A stretch of 7,220 nt of DNA, from the NCBI GenBank assembly GCA_027080405.1, contig JALWSL010000707.1, positions 4,329 to 11,548 of the forward strand. The letters run 5' to 3'. How positions within the stretch are numbered: the first letter of the stretch is position 1; each line of letters opens with the position of its first letter. The notes beneath the pieces were generated by a model. The model had not been told where the DNA came from. It did no database searches and saw only the letters and a program-made list of their open reading frames with translations. The stretch comes from Planctomycetaceae bacterium. GTDB taxonomy: Bacteria > Planctomycetota > Planctomycetia > Planctomycetales > Planctomycetaceae. The position numbers and the translations under genes were made by a program. Shown here one piece after another: positions 1 through 6,230 of this stretch.

Positions 1-1812
1 CTTCTGGACGGCCGGATCGGTCGGTTCGGCTGTCAAAGCCGCCTTTCCACTGGGCAGTTCCAGAAAACCGATGCGCCCTTCAAATTGGGTTTCTCCCCGA
101 TCCAGATATTCGAGAATTGGCTGAATTTGATCCACGACAATCATTTCCGAACCGCCTCCGCGTGCCAGGGCAAGCTCGATCAGCGGAGCATATTCAAGCT
201 CACAGTCGATATAATCGGCCAGAATACCGAGCACGTGCTTCCAGGGAGAAAGCGAACTTTGCCGGGAACGCTGCAAGATTTCCTGCACGCCAAGACTCAT
301 GCCGAACTGGCGTTTTTCCATATCTTCGAGCAGTCCCAGTCGAGCCTCCCATGCACTGCGCTGTTCGCGATCTTCCCTCAGACGCGCATGGATGCACTCC
401 AGTTCGTCCTGCAGTTCCTGTTTGCGATCCTTGATGCGATCAATTCTCTGTTTGTGTTCCCGGTTGACCGAATCAGCCTGCGTGTAAACCTCCTGCGCCC
501 GGGCAACTTCAGTCTCCCTCTGACGGATGACTTCTTCCACCTGCTCGATCTCGCCTTGCACACGTTCGATAGCTGTCTGGATTGTTTCCTGACGCTGCTT
601 CAGATGCACAATGTGATTTTCAGAAGTCGCCTGTAACCTCAATTCTTCCTGCTGTTCCCGATACAGACCATCAAGCATCTCTCTTTGCAGGTCGATCTGT
701 CGGGTCAGTTCTTTCAGTTGGGAATGACTTTGTTGCTGTTCCTGCTGCTTCCGTTCAACAGTCAATTTTGCCTGCAGGAACCGTTCCTGCTCATCAGCAA
801 TCTCCTGCTGGATTTCGTTGACCCTGCGTTTCAGTTCCTGCCTCTGCTTGCGGAGAATCTCGCATTCATGTTCGATTTCGCTGCTGCGTTCATGCTGATG
901 CAGCAACGATGTTTGCAGACTGGACCGTTGCTGCATCAATGTTGAAAGTCGTCCTTCAGTCTGTTGAAGTTGTTCATCAATACGGCTGAACTGTTCTCGC
1001 AATTCTTTTCGCTGCAGTTCGAACGATTGCTGTTCCGCTTTCGTGTGATCAACCTGTTTGCTCAGTCTGTCGATCTCGCTATGGAGCCTGGTCAGATTGA
1101 AAAACAGCTGACGGGAATCGTCAGCAGCCAGACCGAGCCAGAGCGCATCATAGCTTTTGGCCAGTTCACGAAACTTGGCGGCTTTACCTGCCTGACTTCT
1201 CCTGGCATGCAGTTGCGTTTCGACAGCATCGACGATGTCGGTTAATCGCAGGAGGTTTTGCGAGACGCGTTCCAGTTTTCTTTCGGCATCAATTCTCCGC
1301 GATTTGTACCGACTGATTCCAGCCGCTTCATCGAATAAAACCCGTCTTGTCGAGGGATTCCCCTGCAATACCTGGGCAACGCGTCCCTGTTCGATAATCG
1401 AATAGGCCGATGTGGTTGCTCCCGTGCCCATGAACAGCTCACGGATATCCTTCAGGCGGGAGATTTCGCCATTGATCAGATATTCGGAGTCTCCTCCCTG
1501 ATACAACCGGCGTGTGATTTTTACATCGTCCGTATCGATATCCAGAAATCGCCTGCTGTTATCGAAGCGGAGCGACGCTTCTGCGAATCCGCTCGGTTTA
1601 CGGGAGCGCGACCCGCTGAAGATGACATCCGACATCGACTTGCCGCGCAGACTTTTGGGACTTTGATCTCCCAACAGCCATTTCATCGCGTCCACAACAT
1701 TACTTTTCCCCGAACCGTTCGGCCCGACAACGCATGTAATCCCCTCGGCGAATTCGAACACCGTTCGATCCGCAAAACTTTTGAAGCCGAAAACTTCAAG
1801 GGATTTCAGCAT
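1..1812 (-). CDS. smc: Chromosome segregation protein SMC, N-terminal half (partial, runs off left edge)
   Basis: SMC is a homodimeric ABC-type ATPase that compacts and segregates the nucleoid together with ScpA/ScpB. The reading frame is open from the ATG at 1812 to position 1, giving 604 codons without a stop. The start fits the family, which usually begins with a short MLK..GFKSFADRT segment as here. Visible in order: Walker A GPNGSGKS at residues 30-37, followed by the usual NVVDAMKWLLGDQS; a GRVAQ Q-loop region with SIIEQGRV at about 138-145; the conserved FDEAAGISRYK at 160-170; then a long Glu/Gln/Arg-rich heptad region, about 173-520, forming the coiled-coil arm; and from W524 the start of the hinge domain (WKHVLGILADYI, then LALARGGGSEMIVVD). 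SMC proteins are usually about 1,150-1,250 residues, so roughly half is visible. The missing half should carry the second coiled coil, the ABC signature and Walker B. No frameshift or missing key residue is seen. A weak TAAGG sits just upstream of the start. Confidence 0.97.
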   Translation of the reverse strand, partial: MLKSLEVFGFKSFADRTVFEFAEGITCVVGPNGSGKSNVVDAMKWLLGDQSPKSLRGKSMSDVIFSGSRSRKPSGFAEASLRFDNSRRFLDIDTDDVKITRRLYQGGDSEYLINGEISRLKDIRELFMGTGATTSAYSIIEQGRVAQVLQGNPSTRRVLFDEAAGISRYKSRRIDAERKLERVSQNLLRLTDIVDAVETQLHARRSQAGKAAKFRELAKSYDALWLGLAADDSRQLFFNLTRLHSEIDRLSKQVDHTKAEQQSFELQRKELREQFSRIDEQLQQTEGRLSTLMQQRSSLQTSLLHQHERSSEIEHECEILRKQRQELKRRVNEIQQEIADEQERFLQAKLTVERKQQEQQQSHSQLKELTRQIDLQREMLDGLYREQQEELRLQATSENHIVHLKQRQETIQTAIERVQGEIEQVEEVIRQRETEVARAQEVYTQADSVNREHKQRIDRIKDRKQELQDELECIHARLREDREQRSAWEARLGLLEDMEKRQFGMSLGVQEILQRSRQSSLSPWKHVLGILADYIDCELEYAPLIELALARGGGSEMIVVDQIQPILEYLDRGETQFEGRIGFLELPSGKAALTAEPTDPAVQK

Positions 1813-2014
1813 GATGCCTTACTGGTATGGCCGAAAGAGGAAAAGAAGCGGGCGAGTCAGGCCGGTTTCGACCCAACTCGTCCCTGTACTACCAACGGTT
1901 AAAGTTTACGAACAGTGCGAAAACTTTTGAAAATCTCATTTTGGTTACGGCGGTCAGAACAGACCGGCCGTGCCGGGTTGTCAGTTGTCCGTCAGAAAAA
2001 ACTGAATGGTTCCG
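1813..2014. other. Intergenic gap between the FlgI-like gene and smc
   Basis: No credible gene lies in this 202-bp stretch. It follows the TAA of the FlgI-like gene (2015-2017, minus) and precedes the smc start. It contains the hairpin at 1947-1971. On the minus strand there is also a poor sigma70-like pair: a TTCAAA at 1931-1926 and a TAAACT at 1908-1903, separated by 17 bp, each matching four of six consensus bases. This could be a separate smc promoter, but it is too weak to call. The gap and hairpin argue that smc is not simply co-translated with the upstream gene. Confidence 0.5.
1947..1971 (-). terminator. Imperfect stem-loop, possible terminator or mRNA-stabilising hairpin
   Basis: The plus strand reads ACGGCGGTC at 1947-1955, a six-base loop AGAACA, then GACCGGCCGT at 1962-1971. 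This gives nine base pairs with a single bulged base and high G+C content. It lies 44 bases downstream of the stop codon of the FlgI-like gene. No U-run follows it in the minus-strand transcript (the next bases are AACCAAAATGAG), so it does not meet the classical intrinsic terminator pattern. It may be a Rho-type or 3'-end stabilising structure, or part of an smc leader. Confidence 0.4.
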
Positions 2015-4228
2015 TTACTGCTGGGGAGGCGGTTCTGTCTCCGGATACAGAAGCTCACCTTCCCGTTTCGGAGTCAGTAGTGCTGCCGCTTTTTTGATGG
2101 GATTGAACTTCCGGTAGAGGGGCCTTCTGTCTTTTTCAGGTTGAATTCGCGGTGAGGAATCTTCCTTTTTCCTGTTGGAATCCGATTCCTGATTCGATTT
2201 CGACTTTGACTTCGGACGGAACAGGATCGATTTTTCAGGCGAATTTTCTTTCCGCAGTTTTTCCGTTTCGGGTTTCCCTTTTTTCGAAGATTCAATCGAT
2301 TTTTCTGCAGATGACTCCTGGTGGGATGTTTCGCTGCTCAGCAAAGGTTTGAGTGCCTCCTTGTCATCTTCTTCGATTTTCCGGTACTGGTTCGGAACCA
2401 TGTTTTTGTTCCCGATTTTCTTTGCTCTGCCGGCTGACCGCTTTCCGTCTGAATCGCCCCCCGGGCGAATATAGACACGTCCCGCTTCAGGAAGCATATC
2501 GATTCCGATTTGCCCGGGAAGATTTCGCTGCCTTTCCGCCTGAACGAGCATCTGGGCAAGATCGGGATAACTGGCCCCCAGATCGGCGGCTGCTCGAATT
2601 ACTTCCGCAATTTCACGGGAAACAACACGTCGCTGATCTTTTTCGCCCACCTTGTACCGGCTCACGATGATATTGTCGGAACCAGCCGGAGCATTGATCC
2701 TGATATGCGGCCCGGCTGCAACGGCAATGGGAACCTTGAATTCCTGTTTGCTGCCAAACAGTACGATTTCCGCTTTTTGATGATGTGTCAGATGAATCAT
2801 CGGCTCGCCCGGAACATCGATCACGTGCAATTTGCACTGGCCATTCAATGTTTCGCCACGTACCAGGGGATCGTTCTTGTTGACGGTTGTCAAACCACGA
2901 AACGCGCCATAGCGAACCTCCATCAATTCTTCGTTCATCAGTTGGCTGAAATAGTAATGCGTTTCTCCGTCATCAAGTGTTGACATCGCCGCCATGGCGA
3001 AAACGCGGAACGCAGGCTCGTCTCTGGCTGCTTCATACAGAACCTCCAGTCCTGCTGTTTCGCCAAGATAGGCCAACGCAACGGCTGCGTGGAACCGGGA
3101 TTCCAATGTCTCCGCCTTCAACCCCTTTTTCAAACTGGGAATGGCCTCCGGGCCTATTGCTTCCAGCTGGATTGCGGCCAATTCTGCCTTTTCCGGTATC
3201 ATCAATTCTTCTTCAAGCCTCTCCATCCGTACCTGCTGTTCCACTTCCGATTCCCGGAACGCGATATTCTGAATCACCTGGACATAACGGGGGAAGTTGT
3301 CTTTGTAGGCAGGGTGAATTTTCAGGGTGATCCTCTTGTCACTCTTGGCTGCAGCGAGCGGTTCACGATGGCCATAGCTGTCGTAGCTGAAAAATCGTGT
3401 TCCGATTCGACTGGCGATCCGCGTGGCATTGCGAACGCTACGCACATCCTCTTTCATGTAAAGGCGCATATCCCGCGATTCCAGGCCAACACCACCTCCG
3501 ATGACACGTCCCCTTTGCAGCAGACTGCTTGATTTTCCTTCACCCAGGGAAACCAGAATCGGGCCGGACGCGCGTGCCCGTTCTTTTCCGTCGATCACAC
3601 CACGACCTGCCACGACAGCCCGTTCGCTCAGCCTGCATTCGAGTAACCATCCTCCATTCAGACTCGTGGTTTCGCTCCCCTCGGGAAGCCGAACCTCCAC
3701 ATCGAAGCGATCCCCCGGTTGCACCAGCGGGGGCAAATAGGCGCGCACAATCACCAGGGCGGTTGAAGGAGAACGGATAATACTGTTACGGTTCGGAATA
3801 TCCCGTCGCTGCATATCTTTAAGCAGAGCGGTCCGGTATTGGGAAGGCGGAGGATCGCCCCCCGTCCCGTCCAGTCCCGTCACCAATCCGACACCTTCAA
3901 GCAGAATCATATTCAAACCGGAAACCGTCACATACTGCCCCAAAAAGGGAGGATCGACTTCTTCGGGGCCTTCGTCCATTTCGAATTCGTCAAATTCATC
4001 AGCTTCATCCGACTTGAATGCCATTTTGCTCAAAGAGGGCATCGCCAGCGAACTCCCCAGGTTCATTTCAGTACAACCTTGCAGGGCAATTAGAGGAAAA
4101 ACCGCCAATAAAATAATCCCCCATGAAAGCAATTTCTGCCCAAACGGGAGGCAGGCAAAAACAGAGGTTATTGACGACAACCCGGCGATCCGGAAGTCCG
4201 ATTGGAAGAACAGGAATTTGGGAGACAT
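2015..4228 (-). CDS. FlgI-like (flagellar P-ring related) lipoprotein with HEAT-like insert and charged C-terminal tail
   Basis: Canonical FlgI forms the periplasmic P-ring around the flagellar rod. This 737-residue protein resembles it in part but is about twice the usual length. Visible in order: a long signal region with a hydrophobic core (about 36-50) ending in the lipobox LQGC, acylated Cys at 52; an acidic linker (73-92); a FlgI-like region (98-326) with GVGLVTGLDGTGGD at 112-125, matching the FlgI GLVVGLNGTGD motif, then RGRVIGGGVGLESRD and NATRIASRIGTRF, which resemble the FlgI 'TARRIADAIN' stretch; a HEAT-like alpha-helical block (about 343-448); a conserved-looking segment (463-589); and a Ser/Lys/Glu/Pro-rich tail (590-737). 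I chose the ATG at 4228 because AGGA lies 9 bases upstream and the lipobox fits. An in-frame ATG at 4384 would add 52 residues without a clear Shine-Dalgarno. No flagellar gene is nearby, so a non-flagellar envelope role is inferred. The FlgI relationship is by motif reading only. Confidence 0.85.
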   Translation of the reverse strand: MSPKFLFFQSDFRIAGLSSITSVFACLPFGQKLLSWGIILLAVFPLIALQGCTEMNLGSSLAMPSLSKMAFKSDEADEFDEFEMDEGPEEVDPPFLGQYVTVSGLNMILLEGVGLVTGLDGTGGDPPPSQYRTALLKDMQRRDIPNRNSIIRSPSTALVIVRAYLPPLVQPGDRFDVEVRLPEGSETTSLNGGWLLECRLSERAVVAGRGVIDGKERARASGPILVSLGEGKSSSLLQRGRVIGGGVGLESRDMRLYMKEDVRSVRNATRIASRIGTRFFSYDSYGHREPLAAAKSDKRITLKIHPAYKDNFPRYVQVIQNIAFRESEVEQQVRMERLEEELMIPEKAELAAIQLEAIGPEAIPSLKKGLKAETLESRFHAAVALAYLGETAGLEVLYEAARDEPAFRVFAMAAMSTLDDGETHYYFSQLMNEELMEVRYGAFRGLTTVNKNDPLVRGETLNGQCKLHVIDVPGEPMIHLTHHQKAEIVLFGSKQEFKVPIAVAAGPHIRINAPAGSDNIIVSRYKVGEKDQRRVVSREIAEVIRAAADLGASYPDLAQMLVQAERQRNLPGQIGIDMLPEAGRVYIRPGGDSDGKRSAGRAKKIGNKNMVPNQYRKIEEDDKEALKPLLSSETSHQESSAEKSIESSKKGKPETEKLRKENSPEKSILFRPKSKSKSNQESDSNRKKEDSSPRIQPEKDRRPLYRKFNPIKKAAALLTPKREGELLYPETEPPPQQ
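4073..4228 (-). other. Predicted lipoprotein (type II) signal peptide of the FlgI-like protein
   Basis: The first 51 residues of the FlgI-like protein contain Lys32, then a hydrophobic core WGIILLAVFPLIA, then the lipobox L-Q-G-C with Cys52 encoded at 4073-4075. This fits lipoprotein diacylation and cleavage by signal peptidase II. The region before the core is longer than typical, so the true start may lie further downstream, but no better ATG is present. Asp does not follow the Cys (next residues are TEMN), so sorting to the outer membrane is possible. Confidence 0.7.
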
Positions 4229-4237
4229 TTTGATACG

Positions 4238-4242
4238 TCCTG
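4238..4242 (-). promoter_or_regulatory. Ribosome binding site deciding the start of the FlgI-like gene
   Basis: The minus strand reads CAGGA, with nine bases between it and the ATG at 4228. The competing upstream ATG at 4384 has no comparable motif, which is the main reason for preferring the shorter form. Confidence 0.5.
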
Positions 4243-4404
4243 TACGGAAGAAATGCCACGAATTCAAAAGGGAAAATCCGATCGACATAACCTCAGAGCA
4301 GATAGACAGTTCTGTCTGCTGGAAGGGAATTGGAGGAAGGTGGAACTCCTGATTATCGGGACAAACCCAACAAAAAGAGCCCATATTTCGAGGATAGGAG
4401 TGGC

Positions 4405-4434
4405 AACTTACGAAACAACGCTTCGAGAGGTCAA
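4405..4434 (-). promoter_or_regulatory. Weak sigma70-like promoter candidate for the FlgI-like gene
   Basis: On the minus strand, TTGACC (4434-4429) matches five of six -35 consensus bases and is followed after 18 bp by TAAGTT (4410-4405), which matches only three of six -10 bases. Transcription would begin near 4398 and give a leader of about 170 bases before the ATG at 4228. It would also make the alternative ATG at 4384 only about 14 bases from the transcript start. Chance occurrence is quite possible. Confidence 0.22.
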
Positions 4435-4528
4435 CAGAAGTTTTTTGTTGGAATCGTTTTGCAAATAATGCTCACCAAAGTTGGAGAGGATTCAGAACGC
4501 CTGCGGTTCCGCCACAGTTACGGCTTTG

Positions 4529-4560
4529 AGCACCGTTTTTCGTTTTAGTACCGTTTCTCG
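4529..4560. repeat. Pair of 14-bp direct repeats, 18-bp period
   Basis: AGCACCGTTTTTCG at 4529-4542 and AGTACCGTTTCTCG at 4547-4560 differ at two of 14 positions and are four bases apart (TTTT). They lie between the end of the FG-GAP gene and the FlgI-like gene. Tandem sites of this size can be regulator half-sites, but an 18-bp period does not place them on the same helical face, and no third copy is seen. Confidence 0.5.
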
Positions 4561-4637
4561 GAAGAAATGACAGCTTGTTCGGCTAGACGCGGATTCGACC
4601 AGATGAATCAGGCAACTCGAGCGCTGATTGCTCCTGC

Positions 4638-5909
4638 TTATTGCCCCAGATTGATCAGAATATGTGTTCCCGATTTTCCGGCCAAAGCGATGTCGATTTT
4701 TCCATCGTCGTTCAAATCGGCAGTACGAATTTGCAAGCCGATCCCTACTTTACCGGATGTATCAATTGCATATCTGGTAAATTTCAGACTTTTCCGATCC
4801 CATTTGTAATAGAAAACCCCGGCTGGTTCCTTGCCCCCCGGATCATTCCCGTTATGGGCGCGGACCCGTTTTCCGGTGATCATCTCATCCTGCCCGTCAC
4901 CATCCAGATCAGCCAGATGCAAGGCGTGTGCCTGAGAAAAGCTGCTATCGATTTCGTGCTCTTGCCATTGCAGCGAACCGTCTGCATTTTGTCCGGTTAT
5001 TTCCCACCAGAAAATTCCGTAGTCGTGTCCCTTGGCCCAGATGATATCATTTTTCCCGTCATTATTGACGTCCACCACAACACACGGAACCGCAGCATGC
5101 CAATCGGCCCAGTCGGCATGATAAATCCATGGTTTATCGGGGGAAAAATCGGCAGGCTGTTCATACCAGCCTTCACCGACAAGAACATCCAGGCGTCCAT
5201 CGTTGTTGATATCTCCCAACGCCATCCCGTGACCGTTGGCCTGTTGACCAATCAGAATTTTTGAAAGAGAGGGCACGGTGCGAGTGACCTCTTTTTTTAC
5301 CTTCTTCCCCTTTATTTTCGCCGTGACCGTTTCGGTTTGCTTCCTGGTTGAAAACTTCCAGGCAATCACGGGGTTCTTTTTGTTCCAACTATTGACAATA
5401 TATTCGGGAATGTTGTCGCCATCGATGTCCGCAAAAAGAGCGCCCTCGTTCTGACTCAATTGGGTATCGATCAACAGATGCTTTTTCCACATCTGTCCGA
5501 GTCGAAGCCCCTCGATTCGGGGGTTTTCAAACCAGTAGATTTCGGTGGCCAAAAAACTTCCCGCGACAACATCGACCCAATCGTCCCCGTTCACGTCGAA
5601 TGCGAAATCGCCATTGCTGGTGACATAACCGTTCCAATCCTCGATTGAACGCAACGGGTGAGGCACATAATGCGGAGCCCGGAACCAGTTCCGTCCTGCA
5701 ATAACATCGAGCTTCCCGTCTTTATCGACATCTGCAATATCTACCCCCTCGTTGGCATCTACAGTCAATCGCTGTACCTTGAATTTGACAGGACCTGCCG
5801 CGCTCACCTGTTTCATCGGAAGCAACAAAACGGCACAACACAGTGTCAAAGCTGATGTTAAGGCAGAAACAGAACAGGCGAAATTGAACTTCGAACAGTT
5901 TACGGGCAT
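4638..5909 (-). CDS. Exported FG-GAP/VCBS repeat protein, probable seven-bladed beta-propeller
   Basis: FG-GAP/VCBS proteins fold as integrin-alpha-like beta-propellers that bind calcium and act outside the cytoplasm, often in adhesion or carbohydrate binding; the ligand here is unknown. The 423-residue product begins with a Sec signal peptide (hydrophobic about 11-31) and a likely cleavage after VSA at 35-37. Seven Asp-rich calcium-loop motifs are visible, beginning at about residues 60 (DVDKDGKLD), 105 (DVNGDDWVD), 161 (DIDGDNIPE), 233 (DINNDGRLD), 280 (DVNNDGKND), 334 (DLDGDGQDE) and 398 (DLNDDGKID). Aromatic strands WFENP, WYEQP and FWWE recur between them. A Lys/Thr-rich insertion (about 186-213) separates blades three and four. 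The start at 5909 has GGAGA eight bases upstream; an ATG at 5924 and a TTG at 5960 are in frame and give only slightly longer N-termini. The last motif lies close to the C-terminus, so no extra domain or sortase-like anchor is present. It appears complete. Confidence 0.9.
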   Translation of the reverse strand: MPVNCSKFNFACSVSALTSALTLCCAVLLLPMKQVSAAGPVKFKVQRLTVDANEGVDIADVDKDGKLDVIAGRNWFRAPHYVPHPLRSIEDWNGYVTSNGDFAFDVNGDDWVDVVAGSFLATEIYWFENPRIEGLRLGQMWKKHLLIDTQLSQNEGALFADIDGDNIPEYIVNSWNKKNPVIAWKFSTRKQTETVTAKIKGKKVKKEVTRTVPSLSKILIGQQANGHGMALGDINNDGRLDVLVGEGWYEQPADFSPDKPWIYHADWADWHAAVPCVVVDVNNDGKNDIIWAKGHDYGIFWWEITGQNADGSLQWQEHEIDSSFSQAHALHLADLDGDGQDEMITGKRVRAHNGNDPGGKEPAGVFYYKWDRKSLKFTRYAIDTSGKVGIGLQIRTADLNDDGKIDIALAGKSGTHILINLGQ

Positions 5910-5917
5910 AACTATTT

Positions 5918-5922
5918 TCTCC
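5918..5922 (-). promoter_or_regulatory. Ribosome binding site deciding the start of the FG-GAP gene
   Basis: The minus strand reads GGAGA at 5922-5918, eight bases before the ATG at 5909. It overlaps the alternative ATG at 5924, which itself has only an A-rich stretch in front of it. Confidence 0.5.
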
Positions 5923-5997
5923 ATTTTTTCAGGCAGGCAGTATTTCGCATCAACAATCAATTATTCCGATCCTTGCAGGTTCCCACAACCAACATTG

Positions 5998-6010
5998 GCA
6001 TAAAATATGC
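5998..6010. repeat. Short A/T-rich palindrome GCATA-N3-TATGC
   Basis: The sequence GCATAAAATATGC has perfect five-base arms around three bases. Its place in a divergent promoter region makes an operator conceivable, and its minus-strand version includes a TATTTT. A 13-bp palindrome of this kind can occur by chance. Confidence 0.3.
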
Positions 6011-6221
6011 AGAATAGGGAAGAGTGCAGAGAACCGTTCGCCCCAAAGTTCATCTTGCCCAAACAGGTGTTTCCTGCTATGACTCTCCCTTACAAAACCG
6101 AGCCGGGGGTAAGAAGCGAAGCGGTTCGTCATTCTACGATAATGCAGGCAGAGTCTCAATGACCGCCTCTGTTCGAGCGGGAATGCCCCCTTATTGTGTG
6201 AGTCCATCTGGCAGTTTCCAG

Positions 6222-6228
6222 GGAGGGG
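6222..6228 (+). promoter_or_regulatory. Strong ribosome binding site for the zinc-ribbon gene
   Basis: GGAGGGG at 6222-6228 lies immediately upstream of the ATG at 6231. The purine-rich run is close to the start, but it favours this ATG over the in-frame ATGs at 6159 and 6183, which have no such motif. Confidence 0.55.
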
Positions 6229-6230
6229 AT

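Larger units (their letters stand above)
4229..4637. other. Non-coding stretch between the FG-GAP gene and the FlgI-like gene
   Basis: This 409-bp stretch contains no convincing gene on either strand. The FG-GAP gene ends with TAA at 4638-4640 and the FlgI-like gene starts at 4228, both on the minus strand. Short open frames exist on both strands but lack recognisable domains. If the alternative start at 4384 were used, bases 4229-4384 would be coding. It holds a pair of direct repeats at 4529-4560, a weak promoter candidate at 4405-4434, and the ribosome binding site at 4238-4242. I see no clear intrinsic terminator for the FG-GAP gene. Confidence 0.6.
5910..6230. other. Divergent intergenic region between the FG-GAP gene and the zinc-ribbon gene
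   Basis: These 321 bases separate two divergently transcribed genes and should hold both promoters. I see no confident -35/-10 pair. A GATAAT at 6138-6143 on the plus strand resembles a -10 box but lacks a partner -35. A 13-bp palindrome lies at 5998-6010. Open frames across the region on the minus strand have no recognisable domain and are not called. The plus-strand frame of the zinc-ribbon gene is open upstream back to a TAG at 6015-6017, so its N-terminus could be longer. Confidence 0.55.

Noticed and set aside
85..1442. Plus- and minus-strand open frames of 60-183 codons inside the smc region
   Set aside because: They overlap the SMC reading frame, which has clear Walker A, Q-loop and hinge motifs, and have no recognisable domains themselves.
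2152..4352. Plus-strand open frames of 66-157 codons opposite the FlgI-like gene
   Set aside because: They are antisense to a long frame with recognisable FlgI-like motifs; their translations are biased and show no domain.
4229..4384. Alternative upstream ATG at 4384 for the FlgI-like gene
   Set aside because: It would put 52 extra residues before the signal region and has no Shine-Dalgarno; the ATG at 4228 has AGGA nine bases upstream. Not excluded.
5910..5960. TTG start at 5960 or ATG at 5924 for the FG-GAP gene
   Set aside because: The ATG at 5909 has GGAGA at a good distance and gives a normal signal peptide. The ATG at 5924 would change little.
6159..6230. In-frame ATGs at 6159 and 6183 upstream of the zinc-ribbon start
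   Set aside because: They lack a ribosome binding site, whereas the ATG at 6231 follows GGAGGGG and directly begins the zinc ribbon.
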